Source: Holothuria scabra (lineage: Eukaryota > Echinodermata > Holothuroidea > Aspidochirotida > Holothuriidae). From it: a stretch of 64,000 nucleotides of DNA. The stretch lies in NCBI GenBank assembly GCA_037179385.1, contig CM074200.1, positions 35,033,884-35,097,883 on the forward strand, given 5' to 3'. Shown here in pieces: positions 1 to 11,537 of the stretch (position 1 is its first letter; each line of letters starts with the position of its first letter). The notes below the pieces were generated by a model. That model was given only the letters and a program-made list of their open reading frames with translations. It was not told the DNA's origin and did not search any database. A program made the translations under genes and the position numbers.

Positions 1-544
1 CATTTCAATACTCCCAACTAATTCACTTTTAGCTCTTCCCAAAGCTATTTAAAGCTCTTCATTGGGCTGGTATAAACCTGTTTACTTGCTTATAGTATAC
101 CCTGTTAGCATGTTAGGCTTTACTGTATAGTCAGAAAAAACAATTACTTTTTGTCTTTTGAGCTTAATGTCAATGAAAAGAACTCTCACAAATTAAAAAT
201 ATTGGTTTTCTCCCTGTAAGAATGTCCATGTGGTGATAAGTGATCTTTTTAAAACATATGATATAGCCAGTGTCAATTAAGTCAATTTTTCCAGTTGTGC
301 AGTGACATTTGTTTTCAAATTCTTGACCACAAAATACAATATTGAAGCAGATTTGTGGATCTAATCAATCCTATGTAGTAAGTTGCTGAAGTCACAGTGG
401 AACATTATTATTATTACTATTATTATCATGTGTAAGATTGGACTCTGCATGTCCAACCTTTCATCTTGAACATGCAGAAAGCTGCATGTCTGTTGATATA
501 AATATGACACTGACTTTTTTCATTGTCTTTTTTACTTTCAACAG

Positions 545-874
545 ACGAACCGTTCCAAATACGCTTAACAGGAGGTCCCACTCCAGCTGAAGGTAGAGTG
601 GAAATCAAATATGGTGGACAGTTTGGCACCATCTGTGATGATACATTTACATTAGATAGCGCCAAAGTGGTTTGCAATTCTTTAGGATATCGCTTTGCCG
701 AGTCTTTCCGTAATGCGCAGAATGATTTTACATATGAATCTAATATGCCTATATGGATGGATAATGTTGCTTGCAGAGGAACTGAGAGCGCCATCGAACT
801 ATGTCCCCATAATGGATTTGGAGAGAGCAACTGTTTCCACAACGAAGATGTTGTAGTCAAATGCACTAATGTTG
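545..874 (+). CDS. SRCR exon a (domain 1 in window)
   Basis: Acceptor TTTCAACAG precedes 545; donor GTATGA follows 874; phase 1-1. It codes a whole domain starting FQIRLTGG, with cysteines in ICDD, VVCN, VACRG, ELCPH, NCFH and VKC. The usual WGTVCDD is FGTICDD here, so the conserved tryptophan is replaced by phenylalanine. Positions 1-544 upstream look like intron and show nothing else I can name. Confidence 0.88.
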
Positions 875-3800
875 GTATGAAACAATTCTTTCATTTTCTT
901 TTCCATATTATTGCATTTGGTGTATTAATTCTGCAGTGATGTGATGTTCAAACAGGTACCGCCAGCAAAATGACTTAAATCATCAAAATTAAATAAACTG
1001 GTGACCACTTATTGTTTATAGTGACTGCTGAGAAATAAAAAAAACTGAAAATAACAGTATTCATTATTTGTCTGACTGCTAGTGTCAACTTTAGTACAAC
1101 GATATGGCCTAAAGTTAGTAATGATGACAATATGTAAGCATTGGCTGACAACCCTTTCTTCAGGTTCAGGTTATTGTTTTTTTTCTCAGAACTTTTTGGT
1201 GATGTTGTTTGTACTTAATTGCCACCCTTTTTTACATGTACACCCTGTCAAACCCTGTGGTGATCCTGTCACAAGGTCCAGTGTAGTTTCGGAACCTCAT
1301 TTCTTAAATTGTACCTTAAGTCGAAAATTTCAAAAATATATATGGCAGAGCATGAAAAAGAATTCCAATTCCAACAATCCAACTCTTGTTTTCATAGAAC
1401 AGTCCAACTGAAATGAATTATAAAATGTTGTGTAAAAGTTTTTCAGGACCTGGAAAAATGTTTGAAGTTCGTGTAAATTGTTTGAAGTCATGGAAAAGTC
1501 ATAGAAACTTTTGCGAAAGAAATTTTTCAATCCTTACCCAACAATAATTTGTGATATCGAAACGTATTCTTACTCGTAATTTCAAATTTGATTGTTGTCC
1601 TCACCTCAAATGTAGTGTTATTTTATGGGAGGAGCCTAGAAGGCTAGTAGAAGATCATGGAAATTTCTTTGTTTTATTGTGAAAACATTATGGGAGAGTG
1701 CAGGTACCCTAGAATATAAACAGCTTTATGAAGTCAGTCATTAGTGGGGTCTATCAGCCATGAAATGTCATAATATTATTGTCTACACACATTTCTAAAC
1801 CCACATACTCATTGAAATTGAGGGAATCAAGAGGTATTTTAGTGTAAAACCATCCATGACACAGGTTAGCCAAAAATATGAAAGAGTAATGCTGAAAAGA
1901 CCTCAGTTATGGCCTACTAAATCAGACCATCACTTGGCTGCTTGGTTCCATCTATAATGCTAATTCTCCCCCTACTTCTCTGTCAGGGACCAATACTGAT
2001 TGTTTCTTTGAGAGAAGTGATGATGTAAATATGAATCTTTATCCTTACTCTCTAGATCCAGATACACCAAATGGTTCCACTATCCCAGACGGAACATTCC
2101 GATTGGTCAACACTACTGTCCTTCAAGATGGTCTTTACATCGCTGGACGTTTAGAGGTTTATTTTGGTACTTGGGGCTCAGTATGTGATGATAGCTGGGA
2201 TATTGTTGATGCAACCATGGTTTGCAAACAACTTGGCTTTTCAAAGGCTGTAACTGCTTACACTGCTGCAGCATTTGGAGAGGGCCGGGGGACAATTTGG
2301 CTAGATGACCTCATTTGCCCACTTGGCTCCACCATTTTGAAAAATTGTACTTATACCCTTAACATGAATGACTGTCGTCATGCTGAAGATGTCGCTGTGG
2401 CTTGTGTCATGAAAGGTAAGTTTTTAACAACCTGAATCTGTTATTAGGGCAGATTTGTGCTTGTAACTCTTACAATCTAAAAGGTCTTTTAATAATAACC
2501 AATGTGTCATTTTATTAGGAAGATACAAGAAATGGATGATGAATGTTGTCTGAGGCTGTATGAGTTTTTATTTGCCATAGATGGGTTTGTATCAGTGGTG
2601 GTGCTACAGGGTGGTGGGAAGAGGGGCATCTGTTCCCCCAGATTTTGGCCTCATTCCCCCCACTTGCAATCTCAACTTAGGTCAGCTAAGAGTTGGAGTA
2701 GCCAAAAAAATAAAATAATATTAGCTAGAAAAAATAAATACTATATCTCTCCAGAGACTTAATTTTTCATCCAGAGATATGCTAAAACCTCTGACCCTTC
2801 TGAGCTTCTGGATTCTTCACCCCCTGGACCACCACCCCTAGGAACAGGCACTTTGAGCTCAGGTTAGCACTGCCCCCAAACCTTATCATTTGCCCTTAGT
2901 TTACCCCATTGTACCCATTCTGACAGTTTTGCACAATGAACTGTACTTCAACCAAGGGTGGTGTACTTTTGGTTATGGTGTCAGACTTGTGATCCAAAGG
3001 TTGCTGGTTTGTGTCCTGCTAGGGTCATTAAACAGAATTGTGTCAGGTTTATTACATAATGTGCTTGGGCAAGATGCTTTATCTTGCCCAATGTGGTGCT
3101 AATTTATCCGCTATACGGCACTAGAGGGATTGTCTTCATGATGAGTTGCTCCTAACCCATTTTAACATGTTCCTGTGAAAGCCCCACCTTAGACCCAGTT
3201 TTATATTATCACTATATTACCTGCACTTGTGAGGATTGATTTGTGTTCATATTTACAGGTTTGTCAATTTATTCATTGGGCTAATGCAAAATTTTGTGTT
3301 GGCACTTAATGAAAATGTGCACTCAGTCTCAAAAACAGAGATACTCCACTTGAACTCATGGCAATGTTCTACTCACAAAATGAGTCTTTCACTTGAATTT
3401 CATTTTAACCCTCTAATTCAATTACTGATATCCCATGAGGTAGCTACAGGTTACCATGGAGACAACAAACCTTTGCTCCCTATACTTCACTTTGTAGAAA
3501 GTTGTGGAAATCATATTATTCCTTTAGAGATGGACGGAATTTAGAAACTGTGCCCCAACAGGAGGTTTGCACTTACTAGAAAACCTTGACTAGACCACAA
3601 GTTGGATCACATTTCTAAATTTTTTACACATTTTCCTTTAATTTTTGCAGAATTTGACTTCCCAGTCAGATTAGTTGGTGGTGAATGGGTCGAAGGTGAA
3701 GGCCGTGTCGAAGTAGAGATAAATGGTCAATGGGGCACTGTCTGTGATGATAGCTGGGACATTGTAGATGCAACAGCTGTTTGTAAGAAGCTAGGTTTCC

Positions 3801-6800
3801 CAGGTGCAACTTCTGCTGTAGTTAGTGCTCAGTTTGGTTCTGGGACTGGGCCAATTTTCTTGGAAAATGTAGACTGCACGGTTAATGACACCACCCTGGC
3901 CCAATGTTCTCACAGTGGTCTTGGTATAACAACATGCACACATACAGAAGATGCAGGCGTTGTCTGTGCAACAGGTGAGGATGAATTTAATCTATGTTTA
4001 CCTTTCTGTATCCTTCTGTTTGGGTTAAAACAAACAATTTGCACATTGTAAAGCAAGTGTATACATACTGTTCCATGTTTCCCTCTGGCTATTGCGCAAA
4101 GACTTGCTTACCTAAGGTCATGCTCTCTATTAACAGTACATATGACAATAATGAACTTACATGTATGTTCATTGCTGTAGTTTTTAGTTTTAAAGTTTGA
4201 CTGTAGTCCCTTACTGCACCTCGGCAGAGGCAGTTTCATCCAGAGATATCGATAAGGTGCCCTAGTTTTCATGTCAACGTACTTTTAAACCGAGATATTT
4301 TCAAATGTCTTGTTGCAGTGTCTGTCATGCCTGGAGTTTGGCAAAAAATAAACAAATGTAACGTCTTTTCTTTCAGACAAAAAAGTAAATGTGACTCTGA
4401 AGCAAGGAGTTTCTCCTCGTGATGGACGAATTGAATTGGGTATTGCTGGAACAAATAGATCCGTTTGCTACGATGGTTTTGGTGAGAATGAAGCAAATGT
4501 CATCTGCCGTCAGTTAGGCTTTGTGGGCTATGGTGCAATAGAAGGTACTCCTGCTGTCAATGGTGTCCCCATCTATTCAACCAAACTAAAGTGTTCTGGC
4601 CTGGAGATGGATGCAGGAGACTGTCGGTTGGAATTCCTTAACACCATCCGCTGTCAGGATGAATTAGTTGCCAATATTATCTGTCGTCCATGTAAGCTGA
4701 ATATTGATTATTTGTGTAAATCATGCTCAATTGTCTATTACAGCGATTCCCCCCCCCCCCCCCCCCGGAATCTTATCTTGAAACAGACTAAATTTTTCTA
4801 CGTGTTAATTCCAGTGGGGGTGTCACCATGCTCTCCACCCTCTCCCTCCAAGTTCTTTATTAGCTAAACTTAAAAAAGATAAGTAATATATCTCTCCAGT
4901 TGATCAATAATTGGGCCATAAAACTCCATCTAACAAACTAGATATGCTAAAACCTCAGAGCTTCCAGAGTCTTTGCCTCCTGAATCCCATGGGGTTTTGC
5001 CCCTGGACCCCACCTATACAAGCTTTCAATGCAGCTCAGTGTCATGGTGCAGGCAAATATTTCATTTTCCTTTTCCCTTAGCTCACCGCCCTAAGTTTGA
5101 TATTCTGGTACAACCACTGGTAAGATTGTACTTTTTTTAAGTCTCCTTGGTGCTCTGGTGGATGGAGAGCTGAGCAGAAAATGAAGAGCAAACATGTCTT
5201 GAAGGAGTTCTGCTTCATAATGAAGCTATGTGTCCTCAAGGAACACAATCCTGAACAACTGACCTATGTATAAGCTTGTATTTTTCATAAGTTTCCTGGC
5301 TCCTCCAGAAAGGAGCAAAGTGGCAAAACCAAATGTTTAGGCTCAAAACAGATTTCTGCTCCCTGAAAATAGCTTTGTCATCTAGAGAACACAAAAAATA
5401 ACTGACCAACCTCTTGGCTTTCAGACCTCTGTATCATAGGTCTGTGGTTGGCTCCATTACAAGACAAAAGTTATCTGACCAACCTCTAGCCTTTCAGACC
5501 CCTATAGTATATGGCTGTTTGTTGACTCTATTCTAGACCAGATAAAAACTGAATATATCTTCCTTTGCTTCGCAAGTTTTTTTACATCATAACTTTTTTC
5601 CTTTTAATTTTGAATTTAAGGTGACTTCTGAAATTAAATTGGATTTGATAATAATCAAACTTACTATTAAAGTAGTAAGTTTTAACAGTTTGTGGTTAAT
5701 TTTCAAATAATTTTTACCAATTAACTTACGTTGTCACTTCATGGGAGAGCATTTTTCATCCTAATATATTTTTTATCTGCTTGAGCTCATGAGCACAGTT
5801 GGAATGTATACAAAGTGCTTTAAAACCTATTATGTCCATGAAAGGTCAAATGTGTTAAAACCAAATGTTGCTTTTAAGTGTACTTTAATTGTGTTTGATG
5901 TAAGTTGCATCTTAGTGTATGATATATATTTGTAAATGCCAAAAATTACATTTCAGCACAAAATGGAGACCTACGACTTGTTGGTGGCCACATGGCTCTG
6001 CAAGGTCGAGTGGAGTACTTTAATGGAGAATGGGGAACTGTCTGTGATGATAAATGGGACATTCAAGATGCCAACGTAGTTTGTCGCCAACTGGGCTACA
6101 GCAAGGCTGTCAGAGCTGTTTCATATGCAACATATGGGGCAGGAACAGGTCCAATCTGGCTTGATGAAGTCAGCTGCAGAGGAGGTGAAAGGAACATTGG
6201 GGATTGTCAGAAGAATGTTCTTGGTGAACATGATTGTGTCCATAGTGAAGATGCTGGAGTTACATGTGAAATGTCTGGTATGTTTCTGTGTTTCTGAGTT
6301 TTGTTAGCTCTGTTACTTCCTGTTTTCTATGCAGTCCCCCCTAGCAACCCCCTATCCAACCTCTGCATCTGTTTCTATTCTCTTTTCCAAAATCTATGAC
6401 CCTTTCTCTGCAGTGACCCTTTGCTAACCCTTATGCTCTTATCAAACCTCTACATCTCTTATTGTGCATTGCCCCCTGGGGAACCTCAATCCCCTTATCC
6501 AACCTCTATGTCCTCTACTCAGTATTGCCTCCTGGCTAAGCCCTGTCCTAGATAGTTAATCACTATCTACCTCTTTCTATCCCCCCTATACCTCTGTGTC
6601 CCTTCTGTTACTTTGGGATGGTATTGTTTTTCCTGTTTAACAGATGGTATACAGATCGTATGGGTTCAACCGCTGGTATTTAAAATGAAATCTAAGGGTA
6701 GTGATCACATGAGGGTTATTGTAGACTGTGAATCATGAAGTAGAACACTGCATTTATCTGCTCAATTGACTTTCCAGTCCACTTTGTACACATTCATGGT

Positions 6801-9631
6801 TGCTAATGGTATTGTACAAAGTTTACTGTCATTAAACCCTATCCCCTCATGGGAGGGATCTGCCTCACAAGCCTAAAAAGGTCTTTTAGACCTCTTCCAC
6901 TCATAGCATGTAATATCAACAGAACATTTGTCAGTTCAGTTGTAACTGTTGTATATATAATTATTGCTTTGCTTGCTGCAAAGAAGCAAATCAATGACAT
7001 GAAAATGAAATTACAGAAAATACATCCAGGGAACTTATTCTAGGTTTGTTTGTTGAGCAGAATTTAGGCCATTCATTTTGCTTTAATTGGACACAGATAA
7101 TTATTCAATCACATACTCATGCGTGTATTTGTTCCATCAAGTATGGTTGTGAAGACTCCTATTTTGGAAGGGGGTTCGGTGGTAAAACTTGATGTGGAGC
7201 CATGTGCAAATTTTCTGAGCATATCTATATCTACGGCAGTGCCATTGTATGTAAAATTTAGCACAACTCGGGGAAGGAGAGGGGGATTAGGATTATATTA
7301 TCCCTCCTCTCTCTAGTAGAAACACGTCCAGTTTGTCCATTTACAGTATCATATACTGGTGTATGCCAATAGGTTCGTGGCATATATTAACAATTCATGA
7401 ATAAAGGAGGTTAGGTTAATAGATGTCTCTTCCAAGGTTTACTATTTTATACAATAATCTTGGAAAAGAGGTGAAACTTGGAATCAAGGGATGAGACTGA
7501 GAAAATTGATACGCAAGATCTGTCAATCAGTTTTATAGTTAGTCAATAGGTCTATGCATCTAAATCAACAGTTTAAAAGTCACAACATACATTGGAAGAG
7601 AGAGACTGCCAAAATAATTATCAACCTCTTTGTGAAGCTGAACTGCTAGTGATATGAAAGCACTAATACTTTGGTTGTGATCCAAACCTGACCTTAGAGC
7701 CATTTCCTCATCACCTCCCTAATCTTTTGAAACAAAAAAATATCTTCATATTTTTATTGCTGATGAAGAAATTATTAAATTTGTTTGATTATATGGATGT
7801 GCCCCACACAATATTAAGCAATAAGTAGTGAGCACATTTATTGGCTTACGTCTTTTAGTGCAGATTTTATTTCATGCAAAAACCTATTGTGAAACTGAAT
7901 TGTAATTGCTATGCAACCATGATAATAAGGGTTGTAATGCAAACTTGGCCTCTTGCCTTTTTTCTGTATCCCCTTTCCAGTCTTTTGATTAAAAGAATAT
8001 TCTTATATTTTGCATTCTTATATTCTTATTACTGGAGAAGAAGCTGTTCCTTTTCATTTTATTTATTTGTTTCTCCACAAAAATAATCATGTAAAGATAA
8101 TAAACAGAATTGGATTGAAGAATAAAAATGAAGAAGTGTAAGATTGGTGTGGAAAGAATAATTCATAAAATCCTTTGTGGGCTTAAAGAATAGATAAGAA
8201 CACTTCCAAGAAGGGACAAACATAGATACTATTTATTGAAAATATTTCAAATTTCATTTTTCTTTGTAAAAATTTCCTTTGTAAAAAATAAAGACCTACC
8301 CTTACATGAAGCAGTTAGGTTAAGACAAAGTTAAGTCTTTTAATACATTTTATATTTTAATAGTTCGACTTGTTGGAGGAAGCACTCCCAGAGAAGGTCG
8401 GGTGGAAATTATGTATAACGAAGAATGGGGCACGGTCTGCTCAGATGGATTTGATATGTTAGCTGCTGATGTCGTAAGTAACCCTTTGTTCTTTTTTGAT
8501 ATCGGCCATACCTGTTTGCTATTTTCCTAAATTCTCGATCAAAACATGGACAGAATTTGAAACATTTGGGCTGTATGGTTTAAAGTTATAAGAAAAGAAA
8601 GTTACTGTAAAATTGTTATCAGAGAGAGATAGTAACCAAATCTTTGCAGGAGATAAATGCTCACCTAACTACTGTTTGCATGATCCTTGAATGAAAAAAA
8701 CCCAAAAATGACAGCAACAGCTTTGCAAGTATGGCTCAACCCTCTAAATGGCACTAATTTTTATGTTTTGTCCCTTAATACTAACTATCAACCACACTTA
8801 TGGATTACTAATGTTTGAAATAACCCCAGTAATATAATATTGAACAAGTAATTGCTTGCATTGAAAGATTTCCAAATAATTACTTCATATTAGGTCAATT
8901 AACATTTTAAAAAGCCTGTTTACATACCCCTTAGAATATACACTTTTGTTCAGTGCTCTCAGTACAGGGTAATTGAGCTTTATTCTCATATTAAGATGCT
9001 GTCATTGAATTTCCCTACCTTATATCTTTTGAAATAGCTATGGATCTCAATAGCTGGTACAACAGATTAATGGGCATCTGTGATACCACAATGTATATTT
9101 AATGCCCACAGAAGAGTATATTTCATTTTATTAGGAACACTCTATATATTACATTAGATTAACCATTTTAAGTATGTGTCCATTTATTTATAAGTAGGCA
9201 GAGAATGCAAGTCCTATATGACTTCTATATATATCTCTTATGGAGCTCAAAACTGAGAGAAGCTACCCAAAAATTTAATCATGAGAGAGATCATTGTTCA
9301 CTTTTGTGTTGTCAAGGGTCTGCAGAAGCCAAATTGGCATATTTTTTTAGCTGTTCTGAAGACCCTTAAAACACCCAAAACCCCCTGATTAGGTGTTATG
9401 ATACTGACCACTTTAACCTTTGCTCTTCAATCTTTACTCTCTCAGGTTTGTCGGCAAGTCGGATTCACTCGTGCCCTAGATGTAACACTCTTTGAACCAG
9501 GAAGAGGGGCCATCATTCTGGATGAGGTTAGCTGTACTGGAAACGAAAGACAGTTGGCCATGTGCCAACATGATGGTTTTGGAATCCATGATTGCCTGCA
9601 CGTTGATGATATTGGGGTTACCTGTGAATAA
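545..9631 (+). CDS. SRCR-domain protein, 3' part of gene (7 exons, 6 SRCR domains)
   Basis: Joined exons 545-874, 2056-2415, 3651-3974, 4377-4691, 5957-6277, 8364-8473 and 9446-9631 give 647 residues plus a TAA stop. Every internal exon is phase 1 on both sides, so domains can be added or lost without a frameshift; only the last domain is split by a phase-0 intron. Each domain has the six cysteines of group A SRCR domains (no C1 or C4 of group B). The chain stops one residue after the last cysteine, with no membrane segment or cytoplasmic tail, so this end looks secreted; a membrane anchor or signal peptide could lie in the missing 5' part. SRCR proteins bind microbial or self ligands outside cells; the ligand here is unknown. 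The start codon is outside the window. The largest introns (6278-8363, 8474-9445) carry a degenerate C/T-rich repeat and a decayed 230-bp duplication, and repeats of the CAGTGG family sit at 2590 and 4813. Confidence 0.9.
2056..2415 (+). CDS. SRCR exon b (domain 2 in window)
   Basis: Acceptor CTTACTCTCTAG, donor GTAAGT, phase 1-1. The longest domain exon (360 nt): about 15 linker residues precede FRLVN, and an extra stretch ([12 protein letters not shown]) precedes GRLEVYFG. Cysteines lie in [27 protein letters not shown] and VACV. Possible N-glycosylation sites occur in the linker (NGS), in NTT and in NCT. Confidence 0.9.
2590..2935 (+). repeat. CAGTGG-type intronic MITE, copy 1
   Basis: Starts at CAGTGGTGGTGCTACAGGG and shares with 4813-5122 and 22088-22388 a core around CTCTCCAGAGACTTAA, ATGCTAAAACCTCTGA, and a tail ending TTCTGRCA. 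The ends look like hAT termini but no 8-bp target duplication is evident. It lies in the intron after SRCR exon b. Confidence 0.55.
2965..3200 (+). repeat. tRNA-like SINE candidate
   Basis: Contains a box-A-like stretch (TGGTGTCAGACTTGTGATCC) followed by a box-B-like GGTTTGTGTCC, then CTTGGGCAAGATGCTTTATC, a common layout of invertebrate tRNA-derived SINE heads. Only one copy is visible, so this rests on motif layout alone. Confidence 0.35.
3651..3974 (+). CDS. SRCR exon c (domain 3 in window)
   Basis: Acceptor TTTTTGCAG, donor GTGAGG, phase 1-1. A canonical domain: [31 protein letters not shown], then cysteines in VDCTV, AQCSH, TTCTH and VVCAT. It resembles domain 2 closely around [11 protein letters not shown], consistent with domain duplication by exon duplication. 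Confidence 0.92.
4377..4691 (+). CDS. SRCR exon d (domain 4, most divergent)
   Basis: Acceptor TTTCTTTCAG, donor GTAAGC, phase 1-1. All six cysteines remain ([32 protein letters not shown]), but the domain has lost the RLVGG opening and the WGTVCDD motif (it reads RSVCYDGF). It has probably drifted in ligand-binding surface while keeping the fold. Confidence 0.88.
4813..5122 (+). repeat. CAGTGG-type intronic MITE, copy 2
   Basis: Opens with CAGTGGGGGTGTCACCATG and closes with TTCTGGTACAACCACTG, an imperfect inverted pair. The interior matches copies 1 and 3 (ATCTCTCCAG, ATATGCTAAAACCTC). A run of about 16 C precedes it at 4748. It is intronic to the SRCR gene. Confidence 0.55.
5401..5560 (+). 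repeat. two-copy tandem repeat, about 77 bp
   Basis: The phrase CTGACCAACCTCT followed by CTTTCAGACC occurs at about 5402 and 5478, each followed by a GTATCAT/GTATATGGCTGT-like stretch. Degenerate; no function suggested. Confidence 0.5.
5957..6277 (+). CDS. SRCR exon e (domain 5 in window)
   Basis: Acceptor ACATTTCAG, donor GTATGT, phase 1-1. Canonical: [61 protein letters not shown]. It keeps the acidic pairs in CDDKWD and SEDAG, which in other SRCR domains bind calcium. Confidence 0.92.
6345..6545 (+). repeat. degenerate C/T-rich minisatellite
   Basis: Units built on TATCCAACCTCTGCATCT recur near 6351, 6438 and 6494, mixed with GACCCTTT and GCCCCCTGG phrases. It lies in the long intron between SRCR exons e and f. 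Confidence 0.5.
7640..8090 (+). repeat. decayed tandem duplication of about 230 bp in intron
   Basis: AACCTCTTTGTGAAGCTGAA near 7621 and AACCTATTGTGAAACTGAA near 7881 begin two parallel stretches that stay alignable through GTTGTGATCCAAACCTG / GTTGTAATGCAAACTTG and TTTTGAAAC / TTTTGATTA. Intronic and non-coding. Confidence 0.45.
8364..8473 (+). CDS. SRCR exon f (first half of last domain)
   Basis: Acceptor TTTTAATAG, donor GTAAGT; phase 1 in, phase 0 out. Codes [30 protein letters not shown] and ends at LAADV, exactly before the second cysteine. The split after one-third of the domain differs from all five upstream domains. Confidence 0.85.
9446..9631 (+). CDS. SRCR exon g (second half of last domain and stop)
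   Basis: Acceptor CTCTCTCAG, in frame with exon f. Codes [44 protein letters not shown] and then TAA at 9629-9631. Together with exon f it makes one complete six-cysteine domain. No tail follows. Confidence 0.9.
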   Translation, partial: VCRQVGFTRALDVTLFEPGRGAIILDEVSCTGNERQLAMCQHDGFGIHDCLHVDDIGVTCE

Positions 9632-10304
9632 AGTTCTTAATTGTTTGGAGTTTCATTGTTTTTGCATTTGTGTCAAAATCACAGATGGTTCAAAACCACT
9701 TTGTTTGTCATTTTGAAGTATTTTTAAACTAAGTAAATTTGCCATGCAAGGAAATGCTTGTTTTGTTAATTCATCTCAGCTTTGATTAACTGGTTATTTG
9801 TCTTTTCTCATATTTTTAGTTAATTTTATATTTTACTTTTTCATCTAAATATATGTTTTCAGTGCCATAATAATGCAGGCTTTTGCAAAATTTTCTTTCA
9901 AAATAGTCATTGGAACATTAATATTTTGCTGATTTGAAACAGTTTTACAGTTTTAATACGGTATGTTTTAAATAGATGTTACAACACCATTCCTATACTG
10001 CTTAGGTTATAGTTAATATTAATTTGTCGGAAATAGTCATTGCTGATGTTAGTGGTTGTTGATAAATTTTTAGGAAACTAATTTTTGCAACACCATTAGA
10101 CTAGTATTCTGTTTTATGCCAGGTTGTTTGCTCAATTTTGATTGTATAGACATTGCAACACTGTTAATGCAACGCTGATATTAGGTTGATATATTTCATT
10201 ATCAGAATTATTTATGCTAAACAAAGAAGTTCTTCTCATAGTTATTACTATATCCCTAATCCTAGAGTAGGCCATATATGACAGTCTGTTTATTAACAAA
10301 TCTG
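9632..10304 (+). other. SRCR gene 3' UTR and flank
   Basis: AT-rich, non-coding sequence after the stop. No AATAAA close to the stop; the first clear one is at 10668-10673, beyond a foldback element, so the true 3' end is uncertain. I see no gene here. Confidence 0.4.
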
Positions 10305-10585
10305 GAGCCATACTAAGACCTAAAGGAGCATAAACTCACTCAATCTGTCAAAAGCACAACATTTCGGTGCACAACACCCATCTGAAGGGTGTTGAAAGAT
10401 TTTTGAAAGCAGTAGCAGTAGGGTCACTGTACATCTCAGTGCAAAAAGAAAGTCATCCTTGGGCAATCACTCTTTCTACTGCTTTTGAAAATCTTTCAAG
10501 ATGCTTGGGAAGGGTGTCGTGCACAGAAACGTTGTGCTTTTGACAGATGAGTGAGTTTATGCTCCTTTAGGCTTTAGTATGGCTC
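10305..10585. mobile_element. foldback (long inverted repeat) element
   Basis: Two arms of roughly 115 bp face each other around a loop of about 50 bp. The left arm begins GGAGCCATACTAAG and the right arm ends CTTTAGTATGGCTCC; inside, CAAAAGCACAAC pairs with GTTGTGCTTTTG and TTTGAAAGCAGTAG pairs with CTACTGCTTTTGAAA. Such nearly full-length inverted repeats are typical of foldback or snap-back MITEs. A clear target duplication was not found. Confidence 0.75.
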
Positions 10586-10738
10586 CCAATTCGTTATTCC
10601 CACAAATGTTAACCAAACTGGTGACAGGCCATTTTGTCAGTTGAACATCAATGTTCTCTCTCTTGAGAATAAAACTCATAATAATAAACAAAATTAAATT
10701 GAAAAATTAGTACCTTTGGCTTGGTTATTTATTTCTGA

Positions 10739-10770
10739 CGTGTGTGTGTGTCTGTGTGCATCTGTATGTG
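10739..10770 (+). repeat. TG-type microsatellite
   Basis: GTGTGTGTGTGTCTGTGTGC, an interrupted (TG)n tract, followed by similar TGTATGTG. Confidence 0.7.
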
Positions 10771-10989
10771 CTTATTAGTCAAAATAATATCATTTATGAG
10801 GTGGCATTATCTTGGAATTGATACACATGGTATGTATGGTATTGCTTTGCATCCTGTAGCATGGTATATGGTCCATATTAGTGACTGAGGACATTTTGCT
10901 GTCTATTTGTTTAGATTATGCTGTCCCAAGATGATGTGAAAACTTCCTTTGGTAAATTCTTGCTCTTGGTAAAGAGTCCTCAGAGGTTG

Positions 10990-11190
10990 TGCTAGAAACT
11001 CAAAAGGAGTGGGGGATTTATTTCTTTCAAACCCAAGTCCAAATTTAAGGTGTCTTTGTCTAAATTTACTGGTGGGTTCAGCGGGTAAAGCCGATATCGT
11101 GGCCCCTATTAGGTGCAATCTGAAGGGTGTTAAAGGCTATGTATTTATGTAAGTTCAAACATTGCTGCAAAGGTGTCCTCTTTAAGAAAC
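10990..11190 (+). repeat. dispersed repeat R1, copy 1
   Basis: Matches 48340-48570 over about 200 bp: AACTCAAAAGGAGTGGGGGA, GGCCCCTATTAGGTGCAATC, TCTGAAGGGTGTTAAAGG and GTTCAAACATTGCTGCAAAG all have close partners there. The pair shows a transposed family but not its ends or class. Confidence 0.65.
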
Positions 11191-11537
11191 TAAGATACTG
11201 ACAAAACCAGTAAGAAGTTGCTCTACTGCTTGCCTTTGACACCTTGATCCTGGACAGTGGCCTGTCTGACCAGTATTCTGCCTTTATTTTCATCTTCTGC
11301 TAGCTATTTCATATCAAACTTATGGTTTCTTGGAGCCTGCTTGAGTGAGTTCATTAAGCAGAAAGTTTGGTAAAATTCAGTCAACCCACCAAACCTTGGC
11401 TTTGAATGGGGACTCGGGTGAAGTACCTAATAGGGTAAGAAATTTGTCATGCTGATGACACAACAAACACCACCCACCATGCTGGCTGGAATCTTTGTAA
11501 TGCAAGCACTTCCAGGATTCAGTGCCAATTGAACATG

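Noticed and set aside
1082..1411. Plus-strand frame of 109 codons inside the SRCR intron
   Set aside because: No SRCR cysteine pattern, no flanking splice sites in phase, and low-complexity composition.
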